In this document: positions 8,928 to 18,110 of the stretch, one piece after another | Numbering within the stretch: position 1 is the first letter of the stretch | Layout of the letters: every line of letters starts with the position of its first letter | NCBI GenBank assembly: GCA_023091735.1 | Contig: JALKBU010000034.1 | Coordinates: 58,185 to 122,184, forward strand | DNA from: Trichomonas tenax | Lineage: Eukaryota > Parabasalia > Trichomonadida > Trichomonadidae | Direction of reading: 5' to 3' | DNA length: 64,000 bases | Program-made: the position numbers and the translations under genes | Notes under the pieces: generated by a model | The model's input: only the letters and a program-made list of their open reading frames with translations | Database searches by the model: none | Told to the model about the DNA's origin: nothing

Positions 8928-10910
8928 ATGAGTGACAAAAAGGGTCCTACCTTGGACGATCTCGATCCGATGGCCGCCCTTCTTGCCAACACGCCCGCGG
9001 AACCGACGATATTAGACATTCATTTCCAACAGACGAAGAAAAATGACGATTCAATCACACAAAGATACATTTCAAACAGCAAGAAATCACATACGCCAGA
9101 CACAACGATCGGACTCGGATACAGGCAAAGCTCGTCAAGCTCATTCCACGGAACAGTCGTCACAAAGAGTGATGGCTCGAAACCGAAAGAACAAGTGGAA
9201 CAGGATGCTGACCCTTTAGTCGTTTTCGACGGACACTCCAGCGATACTGATAACGAGCCAATCGAACTCGGAGTGCGCCAACCATCGTTTGTTAGACTTC
9301 ACGGCCAGATTATCCCTAAGGGAGCTGATTCACTGGCTGATCTTCACACAGTCATCGAGGAGTGCCCGGAGGAGCCGGAAGCGATCGATGAAGTCGAGGG
9401 AGAGGAAGAGGATGAAGATGACACACAAGTTAAAATAGTGAAGCAACTTCAGGCCAAGAACGCCAGTAGATGGGCGGCTATAGGATACGTCCCACCACAA
9501 GATTTAATTCCACTCGTTCGAGCGAAATCTCACGCAGTAATTAACGGTCAAAATCAAGCTTTAACCAGAAATGGATATACAACGACATCTTTAACAAAAT
9601 TCTATATGAACACAGACATCAGCACAACATCCCCGCTTGCAGGACCGGGAATAATCGAAGAAGAACCTAATACGACTAGTAACGGTGGATTGATCCCGAC
9701 ACCATCCCGCAGGAAGCGTAGTGGAAGCTTCGGCATGAAATTGGGAGAGGCATCAGCATCAATGGATCAAATGCACCTTATTATACCAGAGGAATCTGTT
9801 GCAAAGCCAGTTGAGCAGCTACTCGTTCCAAAGACTAACGAGATCACAATAATTAAGGAGGAAGACGACACATCTGCTAATCCACAGGAAGTTGAGGAAG
9901 TTGAAGAGGATATCAACGATGGAATAGAAGAGGAGGAGATAGTTCCAGAGGAGGAACAGTCATGGGAATTGTTTGGCAACTTATCACAAATCGTTACTGA
10001 ATCAGAAGACTCATCAGTCTATCAGACAATACTCACAGGTGAATTACCACCAACAAAGTACATCGGCGTTCTTAGAATCGCTCTCCGCAAATACATCAAA
10101 ATATGCGATAAAAATAACTGGCCTGATGAGCACAACTATCTTCAGAACCTTCTTGAAGAGCTCCCAGCTTCTCCTGCAAAAAAGAAGATAACACCATCTC
10201 CAAAGAAGAAACCAGTTTGCGGAAAGTGCAAATCAGCAGGAAAACACCAGGACCTTCCAACACTCGAAACACCGGCCAATCTCAACGGAAACTCACATAC
10301 GCCGAAGTCAAAGATAGCTGGTTCTCCATCTGTTTCTTCCGCTTCCAGCGAGTTCTGCAACTCAACAGTAGACAGCCCATCCACAACATTCGACATGCAC
10401 CTAGACCGCTTACTTCACAAGCTCGATGAGGAATACATTGATGCCGCATCAGAACTCGACAAGAAGTGGCAGAGCCAGGAGATTGTCCAGAAGTACTCTC
10501 GTCCTTCCGCTGATCTCTTGGAACTCCGTTCGCAAGCTCGCAAGCTCCTCAGACAGCACAGAGATGTAGAATTCGAGAGAGTCCAGCGCAAGATCAAGAT
10601 TCTTGAGGAGAAGGAGTCTCTCACAAGCGAGAAGCAGCTCCAGGCTGATTACATTGCAGCCGATCAGAAGCTTAAGGAACACTTCGCGATCAAGCGTGAA
10701 GTTTTGATCAAGAAGTTCGAACACAAGAAGAAGATGCTCGCGCAGATGGCGAACGAGAGATCTGGGCCGCTCGATGTTAAGCCACCGAAGGCACTCAACC
10801 GCCAGAACGATATTCAGATTCTGCAGAAGATGACTGATGAGGTCCTCAATGGCAGGAATGTTCATAATATCAATATAGATAGGATTTATAGCAAGACTCA
10901 CAAACAATAA
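8928..10910 (+). CDS. Acidic protein of unknown function with internal LGxRQxS repeats
   Basis: A 660-residue protein I do not recognise. The N-terminal 200 residues are polar and contain two copies of a short motif, LGxRQxSxxxxHGxxxxK, at about residues 61-78 and 112-130. Acidic runs lie around 145-165 and 295-345. A Pro/Lys segment with a CGKC motif sits near 430, then Ser/Thr-rich sequence, and residues of about 485-640 form a charged coiled coil. It has no membrane segment. Codon use in the last third is richer in G/C-ending codons than in many neighbours, which often marks well-expressed trichomonad genes. Scaffold or cytoskeletal roles are possible; nothing is decisive. Confidence 0.75.
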   Translation: MSDKKGPTLDDLDPMAALLANTPAEPTILDIHFQQTKKNDDSITQRYISNSKKSHTPDTTIGLGYRQSSSSSFHGTVVTKSDGSKPKEQVEQDADPLVVFDGHSSDTDNEPIELGVRQPSFVRLHGQIIPKGADSLADLHTVIEECPEEPEAIDEVEGEEEDEDDTQVKIVKQLQAKNASRWAAIGYVPPQDLIPLVRAKSHAVINGQNQALTRNGYTTTSLTKFYMNTDISTTSPLAGPGIIEEEPNTTSNGGLIPTPSRRKRSGSFGMKLGEASASMDQMHLIIPEESVAKPVEQLLVPKTNEITIIKEEDDTSANPQEVEEVEEDINDGIEEEEIVPEEEQSWELFGNLSQIVTESEDSSVYQTILTGELPPTKYIGVLRIALRKYIKICDKNNWPDEHNYLQNLLEELPASPAKKKITPSPKKKPVCGKCKSAGKHQDLPTLETPANLNGNSHTPKSKIAGSPSVSSASSEFCNSTVDSPSTTFDMHLDRLLHKLDEEYIDAASELDKKWQSQEIVQKYSRPSADLLELRSQARKLLRQHRDVEFERVQRKIKILEEKESLTSEKQLQADYIAADQKLKEHFAIKREVLIKKFEHKKKMLAQMANERSGPLDVKPPKALNRQNDIQILQKMTDEVLNGRNVHNINIDRIYSKTHKQ

Positions 10911-11408
10911 GTGTGGATAATTTATTCATATTATTTTCCCTTTTTTTGACTTAGAAATTTGAACCGGAGTGATAAAAATACAATATTATTCTTTATTAAT
11001 TGCATTTCTTTTCTATAAAACTCGTTCTCATTTACCCTAAATATTCAACCTTCGCACCACACAATTTTCCTTAATTTTTTCATTCTTGGGCCAAAAAAGA
11101 ATCTTATGAAAATGCAAATAAATATTTTGATAGATACATTACAGCTCTATATTATTGGCTGATTTAAAATAGAAAATTTCTTATCTAAACCCAAAAAATT
11201 AACATTTTTTGTTTTCTGAGTGGGTGCAAAGATCGAAAATCAAGGGTATTCTTTTTTTTTTGGAATCCAAAATATGAATAAATATATTGCCTATGTATAT
11301 AAAAACACTAAAGAGGATAGATATCAAATATTTTTTTGGTGTGAGATATTTATCAAAAATATAGTAATGAATAAAAATAATATTAGTACAGTATTTAAAT
11401 ATATCACA
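10911..11408. other. Intergenic region holding a MITE
   Basis: Contains the 212-bp miniature element at 11035-11246 (separate entry). On either side is AT-rich sequence with T-runs. A plus-strand frame of 77 codons at 11220-11453 crosses the element end and reads into the next gene antisense, so I do not call it. Confidence 0.6.
11035..11246. mobile_element. MITE copy 1: 212 bp, about 25-bp inverted ends, TA target duplication
   Basis: The ends are inverted repeats: the left begins CCCTAAATATTCAACC and the right, read on the other strand, begins CCCTTGATTTTCGATC. Both continue to a shared GCACC. A TA dinucleotide flanks each side (11033-11034 and 11247-11248). A second copy at 23409-23617 is the same along its whole length apart from scattered substitutions and small indels. 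Small size, no coding capacity, inverted ends and a TA duplication are the marks of a non-autonomous Tc1/mariner-type element. Confidence 0.85.
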
Positions 11409-11795
11409 TTAAACAAGCTGAACACCGAGATACGATGCAATTGGAGATGTTAATCCGCCAATGATGAAATAAATAATGAAAGGCGAAACAGCCTTCCTAA
11501 CACTATATTTCCTTGCAGTAATTGTTGTCAAGAAACAAACAATCGATAAAAAAATTAAAATTATGCAGTAAATCCATGATTCACGCATTGAGCGTGAGCT
11601 TAACCCTATATAAGAGCCGCCAATTATAGAAACAACGAGTCCAAATAATGAATTCCAAACTTCATCTGATTTATGATTCGCGATATTTGGCATCATTGAT
11701 TGTTGCACTTGAATGTTTTTCTGGTCCATATCATCGCCTTCATTTTCTATTGGAACTGGCTTCATTTCAGCCGGGTTTGGATCATTTTCAATCAT
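11409..11795 (-). CDS. Small membrane protein with three predicted TM helices
   Basis: 128 residues. The first 45 are polar and acidic, with a Pro/Asn/Gln-rich N-terminus. Three hydrophobic segments follow at about 48-66, 73-92 and 103-124, the last Gly/Pro-containing. There is no signal peptide or known motif, so family and function are unknown. The stop is TAA and the start is the first ATG. The gene diverges from the acid phosphatase, with 290 bases between the two start codons. Confidence 0.65.
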   Translation of the reverse strand: MIENDPNPAEMKPVPIENEGDDMDQKNIQVQQSMMPNIANHKSDEVWNSLFGLVVSIIGGSYIGLSSRSMRESWIYCIILIFLSIVCFLTTITARKYSVRKAVSPFIIYFIIGGLTSPIASYLGVQLV

Positions 11796-11934
11796 ATTAT
11801 GAAACGTGACAATTTCTCAAAATAAAGGGATATTTATCGTGTAATAACCCTAAATATTTTTGAAAATGGGAGAATTGAAATTGCCATATATTTTTGTATC
11901 TAATTTTAAATTTTCCATGTCAGAAATCAAGATA

Positions 11935-11945
11935 TTTACATGTCA
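11935..11945 (+). promoter_or_regulatory. TTTACATGTCA motif before the acid phosphatase gene
   Basis: An exact copy of the recurring motif, 141 bases before the phosphatase ATG and about 140 bases before the divergent small-membrane-protein ATG. A partial copy (CCATGTCAG) lies 20 bases to the left. It could serve either gene. The role is inferred from recurrence across the window. Confidence 0.5.
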
Positions 11946-12085
11946 GAGGAAATCAAAAAAAAATTTTCGATTCTAAAAATATGATATTTAGAATGTACAA
12001 TGAGTGAAATTTCTATTTGCACATTTTTGGAACAAAATAAAATTTATGAAGATGTCACTTTTCCTCAAATGGCTTCAAATTTTAA

Positions 12086-13255
12086 ATGTTCATCGTTTTT
12101 CTTCAACAGACTTTGTCTCTTCTCGATGTGAAATGCGAGTCAGACTTGAAGCACCCGAAGCCTGTTGACAACCACAAGCTCATTGCCATGGGCCTCATCA
12201 CGCGCCATGGAGCGAGAACAACAATGGAAGAATGGCTTGTACACGAGAAGGCTGGATTTTGGCAATGCCAGTCCGAGTATTCTTACTCCCCACGTCAAAC
12301 TTCACTGAAAGGAAATGGTCATCACCGTAGATATTTGAACTCTTTGAATGATGATTCATTACTTTTCGAGCCTAGCTGCCACGGTGGTGAACTCACACTC
12401 CAAGGTATGCGCCAGCACGCTGCTTTGGGCAAATTTTACCGTAATTATCTTGTGAATGAATTAAATTTCTTACCATATCGCTTCGATAAGGAAGTCATTG
12501 GATTAAGGTCATCTAGAATCGATCGCTGCATCAAGTCATTGCAGTCTTTCGTTTCTGAATTATATCCACCTGCAGAACCAGGTGAGGAGCTCGATATTAT
12601 CACAGGAACATCCCACCACGAGCCTCTCTACCCAGATTACAAGCAATGCAAGTACTTAGGCGACAAATGGAAAGAATTCCAGCAACAACCAGAATTCATC
12701 GAGAGAAGAGAGAATGCTGAGAAAGTTTACGGCATTGTTTTCGACAAGCTCAACATGACAAGAGATAGTGTCAACTGGATGTTCGTCGGTGACTGGCTTT
12801 ACGCTTATATTTGCAACGACCACGATGTTCCAGACTTCATCACAGACGAAATGATCAATCAGTCCCTTCTTGATGTTGCATACTACTCATACGGGTTCTT
12901 TGATTACACACCAGGCGCAAATGGTGCATCAATCTGGCGTGTTGCCCTCCGTGACTTTGATAACCTCCTTAACAAGAAGTCCAAGAAGAAATTCTGGATG
13001 TACAGTGCTCATGACTCTACAATCGTTGCTGTCTTGAATTCATTCAATATTACAGCCCAAATTCTTCCACCTTTCCGCTCTCACCTCGCGTTAGAGCTTT
13101 GGGAAGACTCCAAATTTGAAAAATACATACGTGTCGTTTTGAACGGCGACGTTGTTAAGATTCCAAATCAGAACTCTGATCTTATCAAGTATTCTGAGCT
13201 TAAGAAGCTTCTCGCCCCAAGCATTGAGAAGTATTGTGTTGAAGAATTACCATAA
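12086..13255 (+). CDS. Histidine acid phosphatase
   Basis: A 389-residue member of the histidine phosphatase superfamily, acid phosphatase branch. The catalytic RHGART motif is at about residue 39, where the His forms the phospho-enzyme. The C-terminal catalytic His-Asp pair (SAHDST) is at about 306. Length fits the family. These enzymes hydrolyse phosphomonoesters at acid pH and are usually secretory, lysosomal or surface proteins. The annotated N-terminus (MFIVFLQQTLSLL) is a short hydrophobic stretch that could be a cleaved signal, though it is weak. An upstream ATG at 12046 is in another frame. No C-terminal membrane anchor is seen. Trichomonads have several paralogues of this family. Stop is TAAA. 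Confidence 0.88.
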   Translation: MFIVFLQQTLSLLDVKCESDLKHPKPVDNHKLIAMGLITRHGARTTMEEWLVHEKAGFWQCQSEYSYSPRQTSLKGNGHHRRYLNSLNDDSLLFEPSCHGGELTLQGMRQHAALGKFYRNYLVNELNFLPYRFDKEVIGLRSSRIDRCIKSLQSFVSELYPPAEPGEELDIITGTSHHEPLYPDYKQCKYLGDKWKEFQQQPEFIERRENAEKVYGIVFDKLNMTRDSVNWMFVGDWLYAYICNDHDVPDFITDEMINQSLLDVAYYSYGFFDYTPGANGASIWRVALRDFDNLLNKKSKKKFWMYSAHDSTIVAVLNSFNITAQILPPFRSHLALELWEDSKFEKYIRVVLNGDVVKIPNQNSDLIKYSELKKLLAPSIEKYCVEELP

Positions 13256-13806
13256 AAATATAAGTTTATATATACTAACTACACAACCTTGGATCACCTT
13301 TTCTCATTCTTTTCGAATAGCCTCTTGTTTTAATAACGCTACTTGTTAAGACAGGAAGATAAATATTAATTTTCAGCAAATGATGAAGCATATGAATATA
13401 TTTTGATGGAATATGTGAATGTAGTACATAAAATTCTGATATGTCATCGATATATTTTTAATCTCTTTTAGTTATTTCAGTGTTATTTCGGTATTTTAAA
13501 AAAATAATGATTGATTTTTAAAAAATGTAAATCTGAAATAATTACATCTTCAGAATAAAAAACTCGATGACTACCATTATTTCTTCGTAGTTAGATGGCT
13601 GAAGTGAAGTCAGATCGAATGGAGAAGTCTTGCAATAACCATCTCAAATAAAAAAATATCAATTGACGTTAAAAAATCAAACAAGTTCTGCAGAATATAT
13701 CATCAAACATATCAAGAAGACACCTAAAAGAGTCTAAATCCGAGAATTAAGGGAAATATTGTATTGCCTTTATATTATCGTTTGTAAACTAAAGAACTCA
13801 CTTTCT
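13256..13806. other. Intergenic, no convincing gene
   Basis: About 550 AT-rich bases. The only oddity is a less AT-rich stretch at about 13585-13650 with an 18-codon frame beginning ATGGCTGAAGTG; too short to call. An initiator-like TCACTT at 13798-13803 belongs to the next gene. Confidence 0.5.
13798..13803 (+). promoter_or_regulatory. Initiator-like TCACTT
   Basis: Matches the trichomonad initiator consensus TCAY(T/A), known from Trichomonas vaginalis, and lies only 3 bases before the chosen ATG of the RRM gene. It also decides the start: an in-frame upstream extension exists but would run through this site. Confidence 0.45.
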
Positions 13807-14418
13807 ATGTCCGCAAGCGACGACAACGTTCAGGACGCCGAGCGCCACTCGGAGGAGGAACAGCAGAAGACAGAGCAGAAAGAGGGTGAAGAAAAATCAA
13901 CAAAAATACCTCTTTACATCGGTAATCTTTCATTCGACACAACAAGCGAGTCTCTCAAGACCAAGTTTTCTGAATTCGGCAATGTCGTTTCTTGCAGGAT
14001 CCTCACAAAGCCACAGTCCGGCAAATCTAAGGGCTATGGCTTCGTTGAGTACGAAACAAAGGAGGAAGCTGACAAAGCGATCGCTGAAATGGACCAGAAG
14101 GAGTTCGAGAGCCGCAGAATCAAGGTAGAGCTTTCTACCCGCGATAACAAGCCACGCCGTGAAGATAGACGTGATGACCGCAGAGAGCGCCGCCACGATG
14201 ACCGCCGCCGTGACCATTATGACGACCGCCGCGACGACCGCAGAGACCGCCGTCGTGACTACGATGATGACCGCAGAGACCGCCGCCGTGATTATGACGA
14301 CGATCGCCGTCGTGATTACTACGATGACCGCCGTGACGACCGCAGGGACCGCCGCCGTGATTATGATGATGACCGCAGACGCCGCCGCGACTACTACGAT
14401 GACCGCCGCCGTGATTAA
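13807..14418 (+). CDS. RNA-binding protein: one RRM plus Arg/Asp-repeat tail
   Basis: 203 residues. An acidic Glu/Gln-rich leader (1-35) is followed by one RRM at about 37-112, with RNP2 (LYIGNL) and RNP1 (KGYGFVEY) intact. The remaining about 85 residues are nearly only Arg, Asp, Tyr and His in near-tandem DDRRDRRRDY-like units. This layout resembles SR-related splicing factors (Tra2 type) and some translation-factor RRM proteins, with Arg-Asp replacing Arg-Ser, so phosphorylation of the tail as in true SR proteins is not expected. The family supports a role in RNA binding or processing; the exact process is inferred. Stop TAAA. The GC-rich third-position codons suggest strong expression. 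Confidence 0.85.
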   Translation: MSASDDNVQDAERHSEEEQQKTEQKEGEEKSTKIPLYIGNLSFDTTSESLKTKFSEFGNVVSCRILTKPQSGKSKGYGFVEYETKEEADKAIAEMDQKEFESRRIKVELSTRDNKPRREDRRDDRRERRHDDRRRDHYDDRRDDRRDRRRDYDDDRRDRRRDYDDDRRRDYYDDRRDDRRDRRRDYDDDRRRRRDYYDDRRRD

Positions 14419-14784
14419 ATTAATCCCGTTATTTTTCCGATCAAAATGTAATCTTCTCCCATTATTAATTGAATAGTAAAACTCTAGTTCAATTTGATCC
14501 ATAAGTAGCCGTTACCATATTCCGTTGGAAAAAAAAAGTTTCCGTACACTGTCAATTTTTCATTTATCACCATACAGTTCATCATGACTAATATAATGCA
14601 ACATCCTTGGGCACAGTTTTCTCTGGATTAAAAATAAAATAATTTCAATCTTCAGTCTATGAACGCTGGTAATTGCTCTGGATAATTTTACACGTAAATG
14701 GTTGGCTTTTGGAAAGTAATTTGATTATATTGAAAGTTAATAATCAAATAATGAAGCAAAATTCTTTTGCAATAAGTGAAAACA
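14419..14784. other. Intergenic between convergent genes, nothing seen
   Basis: About 365 AT-rich bases between the 3' ends of the RRM gene and the next minus-strand gene. A 69-codon frame at 14673-14882 overlaps the neighbouring gene antisense and is rejected. Confidence 0.5.
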
Positions 14785-15873
14785 TTAAGAATTATATGCA
14801 TTGTAGATGTCTTGGGTCGTGTTTTGAATTGAAAATCTTCTCTTGTGAATATCTTGTATTTCTTCATCTAAAATTGTGCTGATCTTGTTGAACATGTTTG
14901 ATGGCTCTGCAATGACCCTGTTGAGTTCTGGAAGAAATGAATTTAATTCGTAAATATAATCTTCAGTAGAAATTTCTGGCTGTATTGAAAAGTCTAAGTT
15001 CTCAGCTTCAGTAACTTTGTGTGTCATTGCTTCGGATCTTTCTTTGATTGTATTTAATCTATTCTTTAACATGAATAACTGATATTCACACTTGCATACC
15101 TTTTTGTATGCGTCGGATTTCAGATGTTTGATTTCATCGCGAGTTCTTATTGCTGATTTAAAACATTTATTTCTTTCGTGAACGGCTTTCTTAAAATCAT
15201 TGTATGTGTTCGTTAACATAATCTGTGTTGATGTGTTTTGCGCCTGAAACAGCGTAATTATATCTTGAAATGATGGATAAGTCGTTTGCTGATGAGGTAG
15301 ATCGATATTCACATTGATAGGAATGAGCGGTTGAGATATCGATGAAACTTTGATCTGTAGTTCGCGCTGAACATCAGCCATTAAACTTTTTCGGAAAGTT
15401 GAAATCATTGTATCGAAGTCATCTGATTTTTGAAAAAACAGATTGAGATTGGTCGTGAATTCAGTTGTTAGAGATTTAAGAGAAGTATCTAAATAATTCA
15501 AGATTTTTTCTTCGAAATTATTCAAAATTGAATTACTTGGAAGCGTAATTTGTGGCTGCGGTTGTGGTATAGATGGAATAGATGGTATTAGCGATATGTT
15601 TGGCGTCGGAATAGATAAATTCGGAAGATTATCAAGTGGAATATCCGGAAGCGTGATCTTCATCTGTGGCTTTCTCTGTTTCTTTTGCCTTGGTGCCTGC
15701 TTAGTTACTTTCTCCTCCTCTTCTGACTTCTTTTCGACGATTTGAGGAGCTGGTTTTGGCGGATCTACTTTTTCTTCGAATTTCTCTTTCTTGATTTCTT
15801 CCTCAGCCTCTTTTATCTGAGTATCTTCGGCAAGAAGTCTGTCTAAGTCATCCATTTCGTGAGATGACTCCAT
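14785..15873 (-). CDS. Coiled-coil protein with Pro/Ile-rich linker
   Basis: A 362-residue protein, not recognised. The N-terminus (1-75) is highly charged, mostly Glu and Lys. Residues 80-125 are a Pro/Ile/Ser-rich linker with LPSNSI-type repeats of short motifs. Residues 125-350 are helical with coiled-coil character. No membrane segment or signal peptide. A second in-frame ATG seven codons in (MDDLDRLL) is an alternative start. The layout (charged head, linker, long helical tail) recalls ciliary or basal-body scaffold proteins, but that is only a resemblance. A TACATGTCA motif lies about 40 bases upstream of the start. Confidence 0.7.
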   Translation of the reverse strand: MESSHEMDDLDRLLAEDTQIKEAEEEIKKEKFEEKVDPPKPAPQIVEKKSEEEEKVTKQAPRQKKQRKPQMKITLPDIPLDNLPNLSIPTPNISLIPSIPSIPQPQPQITLPSNSILNNFEEKILNYLDTSLKSLTTEFTTNLNLFFQKSDDFDTMISTFRKSLMADVQRELQIKVSSISQPLIPINVNIDLPHQQTTYPSFQDIITLFQAQNTSTQIMLTNTYNDFKKAVHERNKCFKSAIRTRDEIKHLKSDAYKKVCKCEYQLFMLKNRLNTIKERSEAMTHKVTEAENLDFSIQPEISTEDYIYELNSFLPELNRVIAEPSNMFNKISTILDEEIQDIHKRRFSIQNTTQDIYNAYNS

Positions 15874-16221
15874 TTAAAGCGAAGAAATGCTCAATTTTGT
15901 CAAATAAATCAACTCTACATGTCAAAAATAAGAAATATATTTTCCAATTATTTCGTGTTTTTACGGATATACATAATATGCACATCTCAATAATCACAAA
16001 ATTATAAAAAGTAGCCGTTTAATTTTAAACATAATCTTTCATAAATCGACCTAGAAATGAATGATCAGAGTCCATTTTATTTATAGATATATTGGATTTA
16101 TCCTAAAGATTATATATATATATCGATTATGGTTGAAATACATTATTCCCATATTTTGTAATCAAAAATCTCAAACAGAAGTAAAATTAATTGATTAAAT
16201 AAAAGCGAAAAGATATCATAT
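15874..16221. promoter_or_regulatory. Upstream region of the coiled-coil gene with a CTACATGTCA motif
   Basis: A CTCTACATGTCAAAA copy of the recurring motif sits at 15914-15924, 41 bases upstream of the minus-strand ATG at 15873. The remaining 300 bases are AT-rich, including an alternating TA run near 16110-16125, with no gene. Confidence 0.45.
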
Positions 16222-17913
16222 TTAGAGTTGCATGACAGCAGTCAATATATTGTTGAAGCTGATAACAAGTTTGGAATAACACTGGAGTCCTTGCTTGAAG
16301 CCGTTTGTAGCCGATGCTAATTCGTTCATTGCCTCTTTAGAACATTGGGCAGCAGCAGCTCTAGCTTCCTTGACTGTGTGGAGGGTCTCGCCAAAGATTG
16401 GGTTGAGCTGGTTACCAAGTTCATCGAGTGTTGTTCCGAATGTCTGCATTGCGTTAACTGTTTCAGAAACAGAACCATTGCTGGACTGTCTAGCAAGAAT
16501 GGCGGCCTGCTCTGCCTGAGCATTGATGTCCTTGATTCTGCGTTCGAGGTCACGAAGATTGTTTGCCTTAGAGACAACATTATCTGATCTGGAGGCAGCT
16601 GTTGCGAGCTGTGTCTCGAAGTAAACATCAGCCTCAGAAGCCTTCTGGAATGTGTTTGTGAGCTGCGTGTAGTGGTTGAAGATCTGCGGATTGCGCTGCG
16701 AGATGATTGCAGACTTCTGTCCAAGAAGTGCAGAAAGCTGGCAAGAGATGTTGTAAGCTTCGTTCTTCTTAGCAATTGTAGCATCATGAGCAGCGGTGGC
16801 TTCAGCGAGAGAGTTAGCTGGAAGCTCGCTAAGAACTTTAGCAATATCAGCGAGAGCATGGCTAGACTCTTCTCTGAAGTTTGAAAGGCGTGACTCGATC
16901 TTGTCGTTGAGTGAGGATGAAGCAGAGCCATCGAAGGAGCTGCCTGAGATATTAACCTTTGCCCAGTCGATGCCTGGTTGAACTGATGATGGCTTCATTG
17001 TTGGAAGATCGAGTTCTCTTGGAGCTGACTCGAAGAAAATATCTTTGTTTTCCTTGATGTACTTGTCAGCAACTGGCTTGCACTTCTTGTAAAGGTTGAG
17101 CCAAACATCCTTGAAAGCAGCCTTGCTCTTCTTCAAGGATGCCTCATCTGGAATTCCCTTGAAAGCAAGGTGTGATGCTGCCTCAGCGAGACCATACTCC
17201 TTTGCGTTGTAGTTTTCTTCTGCGTAGAAGAGATAAGCAGCGGACTGGTAGTATCTGTAGTAGTCCTCGTTTGGTGGGGACATCTTTCTAAGATATTGTG
17301 AAGCTAAACTTGCACCCTTTGCATAGAATGCTGGCTTGTTCATGGACATGAAAACACCGAGTTGAGCCATGTAGTAGAATGCTGTGATATGGCTCTGCAA
17401 GTCTTCGATCATTTGCATTGAAATCACATTGATGAAATCTTCCTGGATAGCCTCAGCAGCCTTGTCAGCTAACGCCTTAGCGGCCTTAACTATTGGCGTG
17501 TAGACCTTTGGATTCTTGCCGTCGGCCTCGTATCTTTTGCATCCATTGAGGAGTCCGATAGCTAAGTTGTAGCTCAAGCATGTGATTTCGAATTGGATTG
17601 AACAAAACTCGACGTTGTTATATGAGTAGTTTAAGTTGACGCCCTTCTCGGAGATATCGAATCCGCGAGATAAGACTGTCAAAAGGTTGAAGTAGTCGGC
17701 AACATTTTCGAAAGATGCTTGCGGGAGCTCTCCTATGTTGGAAAGTTGTTCGCGAAGTGAATCGAGAGCGTTGCAATTGTCTCTGAATTCTGCTGGAACG
17801 TCAACTCTCATTTTTGTCTGAATATATTTGCAAATCTTGTCACCAGCGTCGAGTTTCTTATACATGAGAGGCTTGAAGTCGCAAGGTGGGAACGTGGGCA
17901 GAGGAACATCCAT
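16222..17913 (-). CDS. ALIX/Bro1-like ESCRT-associated protein
   Basis: A 563-residue protein. The N-terminus (MDVPLPTFPPCDFKPL) and the helical TPR-like region to about residue 300 match a BRO1 domain, including the conserved run on Asn-Leu-Asn-Tyr-Ser-Tyr and the Ala-rich helices. Residues of about 330-560 are long helices like the V domain of ALIX/PDCD6IP. It lacks the proline-rich tail that makes human ALIX about 870 residues long. ALIX proteins bind ESCRT-III (CHMP4/Snf7) through BRO1 and work in multivesicular body formation, membrane repair and vesicle release. An initiator-like TCATTT (17923-17928, minus strand) lies 9 bases before the ATG, and a cluster of TTTACATGACA motifs lies further upstream. 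Stop TAAA. Confidence 0.85.
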   Translation of the reverse strand: MDVPLPTFPPCDFKPLMYKKLDAGDKICKYIQTKMRVDVPAEFRDNCNALDSLREQLSNIGELPQASFENVADYFNLLTVLSRGFDISEKGVNLNYSYNNVEFCSIQFEITCLSYNLAIGLLNGCKRYEADGKNPKVYTPIVKAAKALADKAAEAIQEDFINVISMQMIEDLQSHITAFYYMAQLGVFMSMNKPAFYAKGASLASQYLRKMSPPNEDYYRYYQSAAYLFYAEENYNAKEYGLAEAASHLAFKGIPDEASLKKSKAAFKDVWLNLYKKCKPVADKYIKENKDIFFESAPRELDLPTMKPSSVQPGIDWAKVNISGSSFDGSASSSLNDKIESRLSNFREESSHALADIAKVLSELPANSLAEATAAHDATIAKKNEAYNISCQLSALLGQKSAIISQRNPQIFNHYTQLTNTFQKASEADVYFETQLATAASRSDNVVSKANNLRDLERRIKDINAQAEQAAILARQSSNGSVSETVNAMQTFGTTLDELGNQLNPIFGETLHTVKEARAAAAQCSKEAMNELASATNGFKQGLQCYSKLVISFNNILTAVMQL

Positions 17914-17986
17914 CTTTGAGAAAAATGAACGGTTACCCGGTGATTTTTCTGTCAGCGTGAGGAAATTTTATTTGTCAATGAATTAC

Positions 17987-18110
17987 TTTACATGACATAC
18001 CATGTCATTTTTTGAAATGTTTACGAGGCAGAAAAATCATTATCTGACAATTTTTAAAAGCAATTTTACTTTACATGACACATTTTTTTTCGATCACGTT
18101 TTACATGACA
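17987..18110. promoter_or_regulatory. Cluster of TTTACATGACA motifs upstream of the ALIX-like gene
   Basis: Copies at 17987-17997, 18070-18080 and 18100-18110, with a partial CCATGTCAT at about 17999-18007. All lie 75-200 bases upstream of the minus-strand ATG at 17913. The last copy overlaps the final codons of the Arf-like gene, so the cluster continues into that gene's 3' end. Confidence 0.5.

Noticed and set aside
13591..13648. 18-codon frame ATGGCTGAAGTG in an intergenic region
   Set aside because: Too short and without context; could equally be a leader ORF or chance.
13930..14502. 190-codon minus-strand frame rich in Val, Ile and Ala
   Set aside because: It is antisense to the Arg/Asp repeat tail; repeated GAC/CGC codons create the open frame.
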